NCBI GenBank assembly: GCA_013824835.1
Contig: PNOM01000013.1
Span: 1 to 49,738, forward strand
Direction: 5' to 3'
Source of the DNA: Syntrophus sp. (in: bacteria)
GTDB lineage: Bacteria > Desulfobacterota > Syntrophorhabdia > Syntrophorhabdales > Syntrophorhabdaceae
DNA: 49,738 bases
The notes under the pieces are model-generated. The model saw only the letters and a program-made list of their open reading frames with translations, had not been told where the DNA came from and ran no database searches. Positions 23,150 through 32,556 of this stretch are shown here, piece after piece. The first letter of the stretch is position 1. Every line of letters starts with the position of its first letter. The position numbers and the translations under genes are program-made.

Positions 23150-24181
23150 ATGAAAAGTATAAGATGGATGGTTAAGTGTTTTGTAGCAGTGCTGTTTTTT
23201 GTTCCACTTCTTATTCCGGTTCAGGGTGCGGCACAGGACAAGGCGATCGTGCTGAAGGTCGCTAACTGGTTCCCGATTACACACAAACAGAGTATCCTTC
23301 TGGATAGCTGGGGCAAGGAAGTCGAAAAGAAGACAAATGGAAGAGTGAAGGTAAACTATTATGCGGGCGGCACCCTTGTTCCAGCCCCACAGAGTTATGA
23401 TGCAGTTACAAAAGGCATCTCTGATGTAGGTAACCATGTCCTCGGTTATACGGTAGGTAAATTTCCTCTTACTGAAGTAATTGACCTGCCCCATGGTTAT
23501 CCGAATAATACGGTTCCCACCAAGCTTTCCAATGCCTTCTATAATAAATTTAAACCAAAAGAGTTCGATGATGTAAAGATACTCTGGTTTCACGCTCAGG
23601 CGCCTGGAATCATTCACACAAAATCAAAACCAGTTAACAAGCTCGAAGACCTGAAGGGCATGAAGATGAGAACCTATGGTTCAAATGCGAAACTGATGGG
23701 GTACCTCGGCGGGACTCCTGTTGCAATGCCCATGACTGATGTCTATGACTCCATTTCCAGAGGGGTGGCAGACGGATTAATGGCCGCCTACGAGGCCCTC
23801 GAAGGTTTCCGCATAGGGGAGCAGGTTAAGTACTCGACAGAGAACTTCGGCACCTCCTACACCGCGTGCTTTGTCGTGGTTATGAACAAGAAGAAATGGA
23901 ATTCCCTTCCTCCTGACATTCAGAAGATTATCGACGACATGAGCCCGGATTATATAGAAAAATTTGCCGCCATGTGGGACGAGATCGAGAAAAGTGGAAA
24001 GAACTACATCCTGAAGAGAGGCAACAAGGTTATTAGTCTCACCAAGGAAGAAGAAGCCAAGTGGATAGCAAAGGCGCAACCACTTTTTGAAGATTACTCA
24101 AAAAGAATGAAAGAAAAGAATCTGCCCGGCGACGAGGCACTGAAATTTGTCCGCGATTATCTGAAACCATACAAAAAGTAA
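23150..24181 (+). CDS. dctP: TRAP transporter solute-binding protein, DctP family
   Basis: This is a 343-residue periplasmic receptor. It has a signal peptide (FVAVLFFVPLLIPVQGAAQ), then KKTNGRVKVNYYAGGTLVPAP, the substrate-carboxylate arginine in LKGMKMRTYGSNAK, and GVADGLMAAYEALEGFRIG. It is the first gene of a complete dctPQM set followed by an acyl-CoA ligase, so the ligand is probably an organic acid that is activated on entry. It is a close paralogue of the orphan receptor at 3386-4420. The start has GGGGAGG seven bases upstream. Expression is probably governed by the palindrome at 22895. Confidence 0.94.
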   Translation: MKSIRWMVKCFVAVLFFVPLLIPVQGAAQDKAIVLKVANWFPITHKQSILLDSWGKEVEKKTNGRVKVNYYAGGTLVPAPQSYDAVTKGISDVGNHVLGYTVGKFPLTEVIDLPHGYPNNTVPTKLSNAFYNKFKPKEFDDVKILWFHAQAPGIIHTKSKPVNKLEDLKGMKMRTYGSNAKLMGYLGGTPVAMPMTDVYDSISRGVADGLMAAYEALEGFRIGEQVKYSTENFGTSYTACFVVVMNKKKWNSLPPDIQKIIDDMSPDYIEKFAAMWDEIEKSGKNYILKRGNKVISLTKEEEAKWIAKAQPLFEDYSKRMKEKNLPGDEALKFVRDYLKPYKK

Positions 24182-24192
24182 AGTGAAACAGG

Positions 24193-24219
24193 GCGGCCTG
24201 CCTTCAACAGGCGGGCCGC
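24193..24219 (+). promoter_or_regulatory. intercistronic hairpin between dctP and dctQ
   Basis: GCGGCC-t-GCCT-tcaac-AGGC-g-GGCCGC is a strong stem-loop 12 bases after the dctP stop, without a T run. Such hairpins after binding-protein genes commonly stabilise the receptor mRNA and lower downstream expression, giving more receptor than permease. Confidence 0.6.
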
Positions 24220-24273
24220 TTCCAAGCGATTTCTAAGTCGATTAGGAGAGTCCACTATACGAGGAGGGGCCAA

Positions 24274-24759
24274 ATGCGGCTATTTGAGACTTCAGTTTTG
24301 CGGCTCAGCAAGATTATGGAAGTGGTGGGAGGCACTGTTCTCACTCTCATGATGCTTATTACGGTGACAGATGTTGTTTTGCGGTTTTTTAAAAAACCGA
24401 TTACCGGCACCTATGAGCTCGTCTTTTTGGGGGGGGCAGTAGTGATTGGATGTGCAATTCCGGTAACCTCATGGGAAGGGGGACACGTGTGTGTGGACTT
24501 TCTCCTCGAACACGCATCCGGCATGGCCAAAAAATGTGTGATGGCTTTCACAAAACTCCTGGGGATCGGGTTCTTCTTTTTTCTCGGGTGGAATCTCCTC
24601 ATCCTTGGACAGGAGCTTCTCAAATCAGGTGAGGTTTCCCTTACCCTCCATGTCCCCTATTACCCCGTTGCCTTTATCCTGGCAATATGCGCCTTCATAG
24701 AGTGTCTTGTGCTGGCTTCGCTCATTGTAAAAATTCTGCGTGGAGGCAACCATGACTGA
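24274..24759 (+). CDS. dctQ: TRAP transporter small membrane subunit DctQ
   Basis: This 161-residue protein has four hydrophobic segments: VVGGTVLTLMMLITVTDVVL, LVFLGGAVVIGCAIPV, LLGIGFFFFLGWNLLIL and FILAICAFIECLVLASLIV. The conserved DctQ feature RFFKKPITGTYELV is present between the first two. The start has AGGAGG upstream. Its last eight bases overlap the dctM start (ATGACTGA), coupling the two membrane subunits. Confidence 0.93.
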   Translation: MRLFETSVLRLSKIMEVVGGTVLTLMMLITVTDVVLRFFKKPITGTYELVFLGGAVVIGCAIPVTSWEGGHVCVDFLLEHASGMAKKCVMAFTKLLGIGFFFFLGWNLLILGQELLKSGEVSLTLHVPYYPVAFILAICAFIECLVLASLIVKILRGGNHD

Positions 24760-26056
24760 AACCGGTATTGGCATTATCGTTCTCATTTTATTGTTGGGTC
24801 TTTTTCTTACAGGTATTGAGCTGGCCTTTGCCATGGGCATCCTGGGGGTACTCGGATTTGCATATCTGGTGGACATGCCTGCAGCCATGGGCCTTATGGC
24901 AAACGATTTTTTCGATGCCCTCGCCTCCTACGGATTGACCGTCATTCCCCTCTTTATCCTCATGGGCCAGATCGCGTTTAATGCGGGTATTGCAAAACGC
25001 TTGTACGACTGTGCCCACAAATTTCTCGGTCACATACCTGGCGGCCTTGCAATGGCCACCGTCGCGGGCGCAACAGCATTTAAGGCCATATGTGGATCGG
25101 TGGCAGCCACTTCCGCAACATTTGCGTCCGTTGCAGTCCCGGAAATGGACCGGTTCGGATATGCCAAGAAACTCTCCACGGGCATTGTGGCTACAGTCGG
25201 CACCCTTGGAGTCCTCCTCCCCCCGAGCGTCGTACTGATCATATTCGGCATAATAACCCAGCAGTCAATAGGGCGGCTGTTCCTGGCTGGCATTCTTCCT
25301 GGACTCCTTATCGCATTCTTTTTTGTCGTTGTTATCTTCGGGTGGTGCAAAATAAATCCAGCCCTGGGGCCTAAAAGCGAGACCTATTCCTGGGGTGAAA
25401 GATGGAAAACGGTGCCTGATGTATTATGGCCTATCGTCATTTTTCTTATCATCATCACCGGAATGATGAAAGGATTATTCACACCCACGGAAGCAGGCAG
25501 TATAGGGGCCTTTTCAGTCCTTGTGTTGTGTGTATTAAAGAGAAACATGAATTTCCGGGGTTATGTCAAATCCGTGAAAGAGTCGTTGCGGACGGCATGT
25601 ATGGTGCTTTTGCTGATCGCGACCTCCAACATGCTGGGACATTTTATCGCGGTAACCAATATACCCGCCCGGCTCGGAGAATGGACCCTTGCCCTCACAA
25701 TCCCATCCTTTCTTGTGGTAATAATGATTTTCATGATTTATCTGGTAGGCGGTTCATTCATTGACGATCTTGCCTTTATGATCCTTGCAACGCCAATATT
25801 CTTTCCGATTATTACCAAACTGGGGTATGACCCTTTGTGGGCCGGCATAGTGGTAGCCCTCACCGTGTGTATAGGATCCGTGATTCCACCTGTAGCCATA
25901 TGTGTCTTCATTGTCAGGAACATCACAAAGGTACCCATGGGGGTGATCTATTCCGGGGTCTATCCGTTCCTTTTTTCTCTTGTTTTTGTTGTCGTGTTGA
26001 TTTTCCTGTTTCCCCAGATTGTTCTGTTTTTGCCTAACTTGCTCATGCCGACATAG
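24752..26056 (+). CDS. dctM: TRAP transporter large membrane subunit DctM
   Basis: This is a 434-residue multi-span permease of the DctM family, the sodium-coupled transport subunit. Typical elements are LGLFLTGIELAFAMGILG, VIPLFILMGQIAF, the conserved KAICGSVAATSATFASVAVPEM loop, GTLGVLLPPSVVLIIFG and the second-half repeat FTPTEAGSIGAF with LAFMILATPIFFPI. The ATG at 24752 with GGAGG six bases upstream is preferred over the GTG at 24740. It is followed by the acyl-CoA ligase after 105 bp. Confidence 0.94.
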   Translation: MTETGIGIIVLILLLGLFLTGIELAFAMGILGVLGFAYLVDMPAAMGLMANDFFDALASYGLTVIPLFILMGQIAFNAGIAKRLYDCAHKFLGHIPGGLAMATVAGATAFKAICGSVAATSATFASVAVPEMDRFGYAKKLSTGIVATVGTLGVLLPPSVVLIIFGIITQQSIGRLFLAGILPGLLIAFFFVVVIFGWCKINPALGPKSETYSWGERWKTVPDVLWPIVIFLIIITGMMKGLFTPTEAGSIGAFSVLVLCVLKRNMNFRGYVKSVKESLRTACMVLLLIATSNMLGHFIAVTNIPARLGEWTLALTIPSFLVVIMIFMIYLVGGSFIDDLAFMILATPIFFPIITKLGYDPLWAGIVVALTVCIGSVIPPVAICVFIVRNITKVPMGVIYSGVYPFLFSLVFVVVLIFLFPQIVLFLPNLLMPT

Positions 26057-26161
26057 ATGGGCACAGATTGATGCAATACATCATGAAGAATGAAACGAAG
26101 GGAATGATAATACAATAATAGAAGTTAATTTAACGAGCAATAACCAATTGAGGAGGAAACA

Positions 26162-27706
26162 ATGGTCGTAGGAGATATGATAATAAGGAATGCAAACAAG
26201 TTCCCGGATAAGGTCGCCGTTGTCACGGAAGACCGGGCTATGAACTTCCGGGAGCTGAACCAACGGGTAAACCGGCTGGCCGACATTCTTGTCGCCAGAG
26301 GGCTGAAGAAGGGTGACCGGATCGGGGTCCTTGTACACAATGGTTATCAGTTTATCGAGCTTTATTTTGCTGCAGCAAAAACCGGCGGGATTTTCTGCCC
26401 CTACAACAACCACCTGAGGAAAGAGGAGCTTAAGGATATCCTGCAGTATTCTACCCCCAGATTCCTGTTTCTGGATAGAGACTTCGGGGAAATGATCGCA
26501 AGCATCAGGCCCGAGTTGAGCTCCGTAGCTCATTATATCTGTTTGCAAAAGCCCGAGTGGCCCGGTATGGAGGAGTATGAGACGGACATCGCCGGCGGCA
26601 GCGTCGAAGAGCCTGTCGCAAAGGTAGTTGAAGACGACGTATTAAGCATCATCTTTACTGCCGGTACGACGGGAAAGCCAAAGGGGGCGATGAGGACCCA
26701 CAGACATCTCATGTCCGATGCCGTTGCGAGCGCCATTGACCTCAGAGTCGAGTATAATGAGAGGGTCCTGATCACCTTCCCCATGTATCACGTGGCCGCT
26801 GAAGACAACATTGTAAGGCACTCCTTCCTGCCTAACACGATCTACATAAAGAAGGAGGGCGGATTCAATCCTGCAGAGGTCCTGGAATATATCTCCAAAG
26901 AACGGATCACAAGGTGTCAGTTCGTTCCCACCATGATTCACAGCCTCCTTCAGATACCGGATGTGAAGAAGTTTGACCTCTCAAGCCTTAAGCTCATCCT
27001 CTATGCGGGTTCACCAATGCCTGCAGAACTCCTGAGACAGGCCCTGGAAATTTTCCCGTGCGGTTTTGCCCAGCTATACGGCCAGACCGAGAGCGGGCCC
27101 TTTACGACGGTCCTTAAACCTGAGGATCATATTCTCAATGGCTCGGCCGCGGATCTGGGCAGGCTTACCTCCTCCGGAAAAGCCGCTCTCAACTATGAGA
27201 TCAGAATTGTGGACGACAACGACAAGGACGTGGCAATCGGGGAAGTGGGCGAGATTATCGGGAAGAGCGAGGCCATGACCATCGGCTACTGGCAGATGCC
27301 CGAAGCTACGGCGGAAAAACTGAAGGGCGGATGGCTCCACACCGGCGACCTCGGTAAATTCGACAAAGAGGGCTTCATATACATCGTGGAAAGAAAGAAC
27401 GACATGATCATATCCGGCGGTGTAAACATTTATCCCCGCGAAGTGGAGGAGGTCCTCTACAGGCACCCCGCAGTCTCTGAGGTGTCGGTAATAGGCATAC
27501 CCGATGAGCACTGGGGGGAGGTGGTCAAGGCCGCTGTGGTCCTCAAGCCCGGCGCTTCAGCCACAGAGGCCGATCTGATAGCCTTCTGCGGAGCCAACCT
27601 GGCAGGCTACAAGAAACCGAAAACCGTAGACTTCTGGAAAGAACTCCCTAAAAGCCCTCAGGGCAAAATACTTAAGAAGGATATCCGAAAGTCCTATGAA
27701 AAATAG
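26162..27706 (+). CDS. AMP-forming acyl-CoA synthetase/ligase
   Basis: This 514-residue ANL-superfamily enzyme activates a carboxylic acid with ATP and CoA. Motifs are the P-loop IIFTAGTTGKPKGAMRTH (about 162-179), the A5 motif LYGQTESGP, A7/A8 LHTGDLGKFDKEGF with IVERKNDMIISGGVNIYPREVEEVL, and the A10 lysine in PKSPQGKILKK. It has the length and sequence style of medium-chain or aromatic acyl-CoA ligases; the acid cannot be named. It lies in the TRAP operon with AGGAGG before the ATG, so uptake and CoA activation of the same acid are likely coupled. Confidence 0.93.
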   Translation: MVVGDMIIRNANKFPDKVAVVTEDRAMNFRELNQRVNRLADILVARGLKKGDRIGVLVHNGYQFIELYFAAAKTGGIFCPYNNHLRKEELKDILQYSTPRFLFLDRDFGEMIASIRPELSSVAHYICLQKPEWPGMEEYETDIAGGSVEEPVAKVVEDDVLSIIFTAGTTGKPKGAMRTHRHLMSDAVASAIDLRVEYNERVLITFPMYHVAAEDNIVRHSFLPNTIYIKKEGGFNPAEVLEYISKERITRCQFVPTMIHSLLQIPDVKKFDLSSLKLILYAGSPMPAELLRQALEIFPCGFAQLYGQTESGPFTTVLKPEDHILNGSAADLGRLTSSGKAALNYEIRIVDDNDKDVAIGEVGEIIGKSEAMTIGYWQMPEATAEKLKGGWLHTGDLGKFDKEGFIYIVERKNDMIISGGVNIYPREVEEVLYRHPAVSEVSVIGIPDEHWGEVVKAAVVLKPGASATEADLIAFCGANLAGYKKPKTVDFWKELPKSPQGKILKKDIRKSYEK

Positions 27707-28081
27707 GTATACAGGGAGATGCCCTTGGGGCGCCTGCGTTGAAGAAAGGAACATTTTTCGCTTATTTCACGAAGAAACGCAGGATGCCCCGCTTTGTAGG
27801 CAGGGAGGTACACTATTGCCGGGCTTCTTGTGTTAAAGGCGCTTGTCGCAAGCCTCGGGTCTTTTGCCATAATACCGATACATTCGTATTGATAATCTGT
27901 TCTTCTTGTGATATTCATAACAAATGCTGAAAGGCAAGTTCCTGTCAATCGAGAAAATACGCGGGGTACAGCGTGGTGTAGCACAGCCCGGCCGACAAAG
28001 CTTTACGAATAAATTGGAAATGGAATTGCAATTACAACAGACCATATCCGGATTCGTCACCCATCACCACAGATAACCTTC
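27707..28081. repeat. 375-bp gap with an imperfect long hairpin
   Basis: No convincing gene is seen. An inverted repeat pairs GGGGC-g-CCTGCGTT (27727-27740) with AACGCAGG-at-GCCCC (27776-27790) around a 35-base loop. It starts 20 bases after the ligase stop and could end transcription of the TRAP operon or be a dispersed repeat. The remaining 290 bases show only short frames on both strands without ribosome sites. Confidence 0.5.
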
Positions 28082-29419
28082 GTGAAAAAAATCCTCCTGA
28101 TCAGCCCGGCCTATCGCAACAAGCTCCTGGAAAACGTCCGGGTCCTTGCCCTGCCACCCTTAAACCTGATGCTCATCGCTGCCCATACCCCGGCCGATTA
28201 TCAGGTGTCAATCCTTGACGAGGCCTTCGACAATATTGACTATGATGCCAAGGTTGATCTGGTGGGGATTACCTGCATGACCCCGCTGGCCCCCAGGGCC
28301 TACCAGATCGCCACTGAGTTTAAAAAACGCGAGGTGCCGGTGGTGCTTGGCGGCATCCACCCCTCGATGATGAGCAACGAGGCAGCACAATATGCCGACG
28401 CAGTGGTGGTCGGCGAGGGCGAAGAACTCTGGCCGCGACTGCTGGCCGACTTCACCCGCGGGGAAATGCAGCAGTTCTACCAGGTGGAAAAGCGCCCGGA
28501 TATCACCCGTCTGCCCTCCCCACGCCGCGATCTCCTGACCAACAAATATTTTGTCCAGACGGTACAGACCTCGCGGGGCTGCCCCCACAACTGCCGCTTC
28601 TGCTCCGTAACCCTCTTCAACGGCGGCCAGTACCGGATGCGCGCTATCGACGACGTCATTGCCGAGATCAAGGAGATCCCCGACAAGCGACTGTTCATCA
28701 TCGACGATAACATCATCGGCTCAGGCCAGAACTCCATAGACAGGGCCTTCGCCCTTTTTGCCCGCCTCAAGGAGTGCCGGAAGGAGTGGGGCGGCCAGAC
28801 CTGTCTGAACATTGTCGAGCATGAAGGCCTGCTCAAGGCAGCGGCTGACAGCGGCGCCAAAGTATTCCTGATCGGTTTCGAGTCTATCGAACAGGTAGTG
28901 CTGAACGGCATGGGCAAGAAGATCAACATGCGCCCCACCACACGAAACTTCAAGGAAGTCATCAAAAAAATCCACGACCACGGCATCGCCATTATCGGCG
29001 GTTTCATCTTCGGCACTGATAACGACGATAGTGAGACCTTCAAGCGTACCCTCGATTTTATCATGGATGCCGAGGTGGACGCTGTTCAGCTCACCATCCA
29101 GACCCCGCTGCCCGGTACCGCCCTCTACCGGCAACTGGAAGAAGAAGGCCGCCTGCTCCTCAACCACTACCCCCAGGACTGGGAAGCCTACAATATCTTC
29201 GAGCCGGTTTTTCAGCCGAAGAACCTGAGTCCTGAACAACTCTACCAGGAACTGATCAACGCCTACAAAACCGTCTCGGCGCCCTGGCCCTCGTGCAAGC
29301 GCGGACTCAAGACCTTCATAAAGACCCGCAGCCTGTTCTCAACCAGCATCTCCTTCTTCTGGAACTACGACAGCTATAAAACCATCACCAGAATCACCAG
29401 ACCGCGCATCTACGTTTGA
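28082..29419 (+). CDS. B12-binding-domain radical SAM protein
   Basis: This is a 445-residue protein. Residues 1-125 form a Rossmann-like cobalamin-binding-type domain (LVGITCMTPLAPRAYQIA, VVLGGIHPSMM) without the classical DxHxxG base-off motif. The radical SAM core follows, with cluster cysteines C167xxxC171xxC174 (SRGCPHNCRFCS), then LFIIDDNIIG and TIQTPLPGTALYRQLEEEG. The family includes methyltransferases and cyclases acting on lipids and antibiotics. The start is a GTG with a weak ribosome site. Third-position G/C is clearly higher than in neighbouring genes, and no partner gene flanks it, so recent transfer is possible. The substrate is unknown. Confidence 0.88.
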   Translation: MKKILLISPAYRNKLLENVRVLALPPLNLMLIAAHTPADYQVSILDEAFDNIDYDAKVDLVGITCMTPLAPRAYQIATEFKKREVPVVLGGIHPSMMSNEAAQYADAVVVGEGEELWPRLLADFTRGEMQQFYQVEKRPDITRLPSPRRDLLTNKYFVQTVQTSRGCPHNCRFCSVTLFNGGQYRMRAIDDVIAEIKEIPDKRLFIIDDNIIGSGQNSIDRAFALFARLKECRKEWGGQTCLNIVEHEGLLKAAADSGAKVFLIGFESIEQVVLNGMGKKINMRPTTRNFKEVIKKIHDHGIAIIGGFIFGTDNDDSETFKRTLDFIMDAEVDAVQLTIQTPLPGTALYRQLEEEGRLLLNHYPQDWEAYNIFEPVFQPKNLSPEQLYQELINAYKTVSAPWPSCKRGLKTFIKTRSLFSTSISFFWNYDSYKTITRITRPRIYV

Positions 29420-29574
29420 AACCCGGACTCAGCATTCATCTTAAAGGGAAAAATGGACAAGAACATATTGATGCTTTACAAGTTATTCAATTTTTGAGAT
29501 ACTGTGTATAGGTCTCAATAAAAGAGAGCATGAGACCTAAGAGGTTGTAATCACTGCGTAAAGGTAGGTGTGCC

Positions 29575-30024
29575 ATGCCTGACAGTCTTGATGTAATTAT
29601 CGTTGATGATGACCCGGCAGTGTGCAGGGTAGTATCCGAGATAATAAAGAATTTTTATACCTGGGGGGAGGTATTCTGGTTTTCCGATAATGATGAGGCG
29701 ATTGCCTACTGTAATAATATGGAGACAGGCATTGCCATCTTTGTCCTTGATGTATTTATGGGCCAGGAAACGGGGTTCGGTTTTCTCGATGCAATCAACG
29801 ATAAATTTCCCATGGCCTATGAGGATACTATTATCATGACAGGAAACGCGAGCAATGACATTGTGAATATGTGTATTGCATCAGATATTACCTATCTCAT
29901 AGAAAAACCAATCATGCCCTATACGCTGCAACTCGCGATCAGGGCCATTGTTGCCAAATACATACGGTTTGCCAAGAGGCTTCTGGAAGACCCCTCCCTT
30001 GCAGAGACCATCGCAGGGCTTTGA
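29575..30024 (+). CDS. receiver-only response regulator
   Basis: This 149-residue CheY-like receiver has no output domain. The acidic pocket is VIIVDDDPAV (D11, D12), the phospho-acceptor is D59 in IFVLDVFMG, the switch threonine is in IIMTGNAS and the conserved lysine is K111 in LIEKPIMP. A short helical C-terminal extension follows. No histidine kinase is adjacent, so its partner must be elsewhere. It would act through protein contacts. Confidence 0.92.
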   Translation: MPDSLDVIIVDDDPAVCRVVSEIIKNFYTWGEVFWFSDNDEAIAYCNNMETGIAIFVLDVFMGQETGFGFLDAINDKFPMAYEDTIIMTGNASNDIVNMCIASDITYLIEKPIMPYTLQLAIRAIVAKYIRFAKRLLEDPSLAETIAGL

Positions 30025-30354
30025 GGCTGAAGCCTGCTAATGTAAGGCAAATCTTTTTGTAAGATCTCCGTCAACCACATAAAGGAAATGCCCCACTTTT
30101 CCTGTCATGGAAGAGACATAATGTTGACAATATATGGTCACAATAAAAATAAATAAAAAAATTTGTTTTAATTCCCGTCCAAAAGGTATAGAATCATTTT
30201 TATGGGGACGGGTGGGGCAGAAAACAGGGGGGAGTTTAGGCTAAAGGCATCCGTAGACCGCGACTATGGTATGCAGTTTGTCGATCTATTCGTTGATCAT
30301 ACCCACAAAAATCAGGGCATCCGGATAATATCGAGTAATAACAAGGCAATTACC

Positions 30355-30609
30355 ATGAGTGACCACCTGAAGCTGCTTCTTACCCCGGTCACGTGCCCGA
30401 GTTGCGGGTCGCAAGAAGTGAAGCGCAGCCACCGATGGAGTTTAAAACAGTGGTTCCTCAAGTTCTCCGGCAGAAAGCTCTTCCTTTGTTTGGACTGTGG
30501 ATTTAAACAGACCGCAAAGGTAGGCAAATGGGAGTGGGAAACCATTTGCACGGTCAGCGCAATTACCCTCACCTTTCTTGTAATGTCGATTCACTGGGTG
30601 TTGCGGTAG
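30355..30609 (+). CDS. small zinc-ribbon membrane protein, hypothetical
   Basis: The short form has 84 residues: a zinc ribbon with two CxxC knuckles (TCPSCGSQEVKRSHR and LFLCLDCGFKQTAK) and one C-terminal membrane helix (ICTVSAITLTFLVMSIHWVL). The frame is open back to an ATG at 30202, but that start lacks a well-placed ribosome site, whereas the ATG at 30355 has AAGG eight bases upstream. The product may be a membrane-tethered ribbon protein; its partner is not evident. Confidence 0.6.
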   Translation: MSDHLKLLLTPVTCPSCGSQEVKRSHRWSLKQWFLKFSGRKLFLCLDCGFKQTAKVGKWEWETICTVSAITLTFLVMSIHWVLR

Positions 30610-30639
30610 TGTGAGCGCCTGTCTTTATCAGGCGGAAAG

Positions 30640-31170
30640 ATGGATCTGATGGATCAGTTTGAAACATACCTTTCTTCTACAGTCAATCAGGGGATAGATC
30701 ACGCCCTGCTCGTCAAAACCTCAAAGATTTATACTGCACCGTGGGTGAGGATCAAATGTACATTCGGATGTCGAGGTTACGGCAAAAGCCTCTGCTGTCC
30801 GCCCCGCACACCTTCGCCTGATGAGATGCGCAAGGTTCTTGACTCTTACGCTTATGCCATCCTGCTCCACAGGATCTGGCGAAAGGGTTATAAGGATGTG
30901 GACAAGTTAAACGAAACGGCTGTTGATCTTGAAAGGACTCTTTTCCTTGACGGTTATTATAAGGCATGGGCCCTGGGGAGCGGACCATGTTCGCGGTGCG
31001 AGACATGCAATACGGACGGGTTGTGCATTAATCCCCAAAAGGCAAGACCCTCCATGGAAGCATGCGGAATAGATGTTTTTGGGACAGTCAGGGAATGTGG
31101 TCTTCCTATACATGTGGTGAAGGATCACAGCGAAGAACGGGATATGTACTGCCTTGTACTTATTGAATAG
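30640..31170 (+). CDS. DUF2284 cysteine-rich metal-binding protein
   Basis: This 176-residue protein of the DUF2284 type is common in anaerobes. The cysteine pattern is VRIKCTFGCRGYGKSLCCPPRTPSPDE near residue 40-65 and GPCSRCETCNTDGLCINP near 113-130, ending in RPSMEACGIDVF. The cysteines would hold Fe-S clusters or zinc. No experimentally known function is recalled for the family. It is in line with the zinc-ribbon gene (30 bp upstream) and may be co-transcribed. Confidence 0.85.
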   Translation: MDLMDQFETYLSSTVNQGIDHALLVKTSKIYTAPWVRIKCTFGCRGYGKSLCCPPRTPSPDEMRKVLDSYAYAILLHRIWRKGYKDVDKLNETAVDLERTLFLDGYYKAWALGSGPCSRCETCNTDGLCINPQKARPSMEACGIDVFGTVRECGLPIHVVKDHSEERDMYCLVLIE

Positions 31171-31404
31171 TCTTGAGGCAGCAGCGGGAGAACGAATGCC
31201 GCCGGGGAAATAGATGATGTAAATTTACCATCAGTAATTCCAACGAGTTACATGATTAATACAAAAAATCCAGGAAGTTTCAGTGAAAGTCTCTTATTCT
31301 TGAAAAGAATATGCCGATAAAGTAGAATGATGCACTGTGTATGCACCGAAGCATGGTGTCCCGGGGGTGCTGAAAAGATATTCCGCTGAAGGAACGGGCA
31401 TATT

Positions 31405-31686
31405 ATGGACAACATAAAGGCTGTAGATGATTTAATTAAAGCAATGAAGCTGACCCGGGAAGAATGGGAACTCTTCAAGGATCTTATAGAGGAAACAAAA
31501 GACCGGGAGCGGAAGATCGCACAGTGTTCCCGGCAGACCAGGGAAAACCTCAAGAAACTTTCTGAAGAGATAACTCTTATTTTTGAGCAGACCGCTATTC
31601 TGAGCAAATTGTTAGTACAGATTCTTGACGAGATGGAAATGCATTATTTGAGCGCTCTCCCTGTTGATAGATTCTACCGGGAATAG
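31405..31686 (+). CDS. hypothetical helical protein, 93 residues
   Basis: The product is not recognised. It is almost entirely charged helix (AVDDLIKAMKLTREEWELFKDL, then TRENLKKLSEEITLIFEQTAIL), consistent with a short coiled coil, with no membrane segment. The ATG at 31405 has AAGGA about 11 bases upstream. It precedes the HTH/Zn-ribbon gene by 51 bp and may be in the same transcript. Confidence 0.6.
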   Translation: MDNIKAVDDLIKAMKLTREEWELFKDLIEETKDRERKIAQCSRQTRENLKKLSEEITLIFEQTAILSKLLVQILDEMEMHYLSALPVDRFYRE

Positions 31687-31737
31687 TGCTATACCCTGGC
31701 TCTTTACATAAAAACATGCCCCGTGCTATAAAACTCT

Positions 31738-32070
31738 ATGCAGAAAAGGATGCGAGGAGAACCCATTGTCCCTGTTGAGCGCTATGATACGATACGCAAG
31801 TATATCGTTTCTCTCCTCAAGGAATATACCATGTCTGCAAAAGAGATATCTTCTATCGTCAAGATTCCCGAGAGGGAGATATATGACCACCTCGAGCACA
31901 TAAGAAAAACACTCCATATAACTGAACAAGATCTTCATGTGGAGCCTGCACGGTGCGATAAATGCGGGTTTGTATTCCAGAAAAGGAACAGACTTTCGAA
32001 ACCGGGCAAGTGTCCCCTGTGCCACAGTCAGCTTATCCTGCCGCCCCTGTTTGCAATTAAAGGGGCGTGA
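31738..32070 (+). CDS. predicted transcriptional regulator, HTH fused to Zn-ribbon
   Basis: This 110-residue protein has an N-terminal winged-helix region (RKYIVSLLKEYTMSAKEISSIVKIPEREIYDHLEHIRKTL) followed by a zinc ribbon (ARCDKCGFVFQKRNRLSKPGKCPLCHSQLI), the layout of the COG3357 family found in anaerobes and archaea. DNA binding is expected; the regulated genes are unknown. The ribosome site at the ATG is poor. Confidence 0.85.
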   Translation: MQKRMRGEPIVPVERYDTIRKYIVSLLKEYTMSAKEISSIVKIPEREIYDHLEHIRKTLHITEQDLHVEPARCDKCGFVFQKRNRLSKPGKCPLCHSQLILPPLFAIKGA

Positions 32071-32080
32071 GCCTGCCCTT

Positions 32081-32160
32081 CTCGCCCGCTGTGCGGTCTA
32101 AATAACGCTTGTACCGAAGGGCTCACGCCTGCCCCGGACCTGAGCCGGGGTCGCCCCCTC
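32081..32160. repeat. intergenic repeat, copy A
   Basis: This ~80-base unit is repeated with few differences at 32243-32320. Both contain accgaagggctcacgcctgc followed by cccggacctga and a GC-rich palindrome (CCCCGG-acctgag-CCGGGG in this copy). Its opening (cttctcgcccgctgtgcggtctaa) also resembles the element inside the BRO-family gene at 47082-47155. The 32071-32579 gap has no gene; it holds these repeats plus shorter ones (acgtcctgcgtc at 32435 and 32467; ggatgtccgctt near 32340 and 32369). Confidence 0.8.
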
Positions 32161-32242
32161 GTAAAATAGGTTCTAAGTTCAATGTTCTATGTTCGAGGTT
32201 TTAGACCGCTAAACATTGACCGTTGAACAGCTCTTAGCCCCT

Positions 32243-32320
32243 CTCGCCCACCGTGTGGGCTAAAGACGCTCGGACCGAAGGGCTCACGCCTGCCCCGGAC
32301 CTGATCCGGGATCGCCCCCG
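32243..32320. repeat. intergenic repeat, copy B
   Basis: This is the second copy of the unit at 32081-32160, in direct orientation 162 bp downstream. Substitutions are concentrated in the first third, and the palindrome is degraded (CCCCGG-acctga-tCCGGGa). Confidence 0.8.
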
Positions 32321-32529
32321 TTACTTCCGTATGAATGTAGGATGTCCGCTTACTTAAGTTCGCTTGGATGTCCGCTTGTGCTTGGACGCAAGATTCTTGT
32401 TCTATCCGCTATACACTGCCTTTATAACGCCTTCACGTCCTGCGTCTAAAGGAGCGTAGCGACTGTACGTCCTGCGTCCCACGGAGAGAAGCGTCCCATG
32501 GAAAAAATGTAACCAAAATCATGCTTGAC

Positions 32530-32556
32530 TATAGATTAAGTTTGACTTAATCTATA
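32530..32556. promoter_or_regulatory. AT-rich palindrome before the AAA/DUF4143 gene
   Basis: TATAGATTAAG-tttga-CTTAATCTATA is a perfect 11-bp inverted repeat 23 bp upstream of the ATG at 32580. It could be an operator, and its AT-rich right arm could overlap a -10 element. No regulator is assigned. Confidence 0.6.

Noticed and set aside
27739-27984. Overlapping short frames on both strands in the gap after the acyl-CoA ligase
   Set aside because: No ribosome sites, no recognisable motif, and the region contains a hairpin; treated as non-coding.
28477-29064. 195-codon minus-strand frame
   Set aside because: It is an antisense frame of the GC-rich radical SAM gene; serine/arginine/leucine-rich shadow composition.
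32081-32320. CRISPR-like direct repeats
   Set aside because: There are only two long units with a 82-base gap and internal palindromes; size and number do not fit an array.
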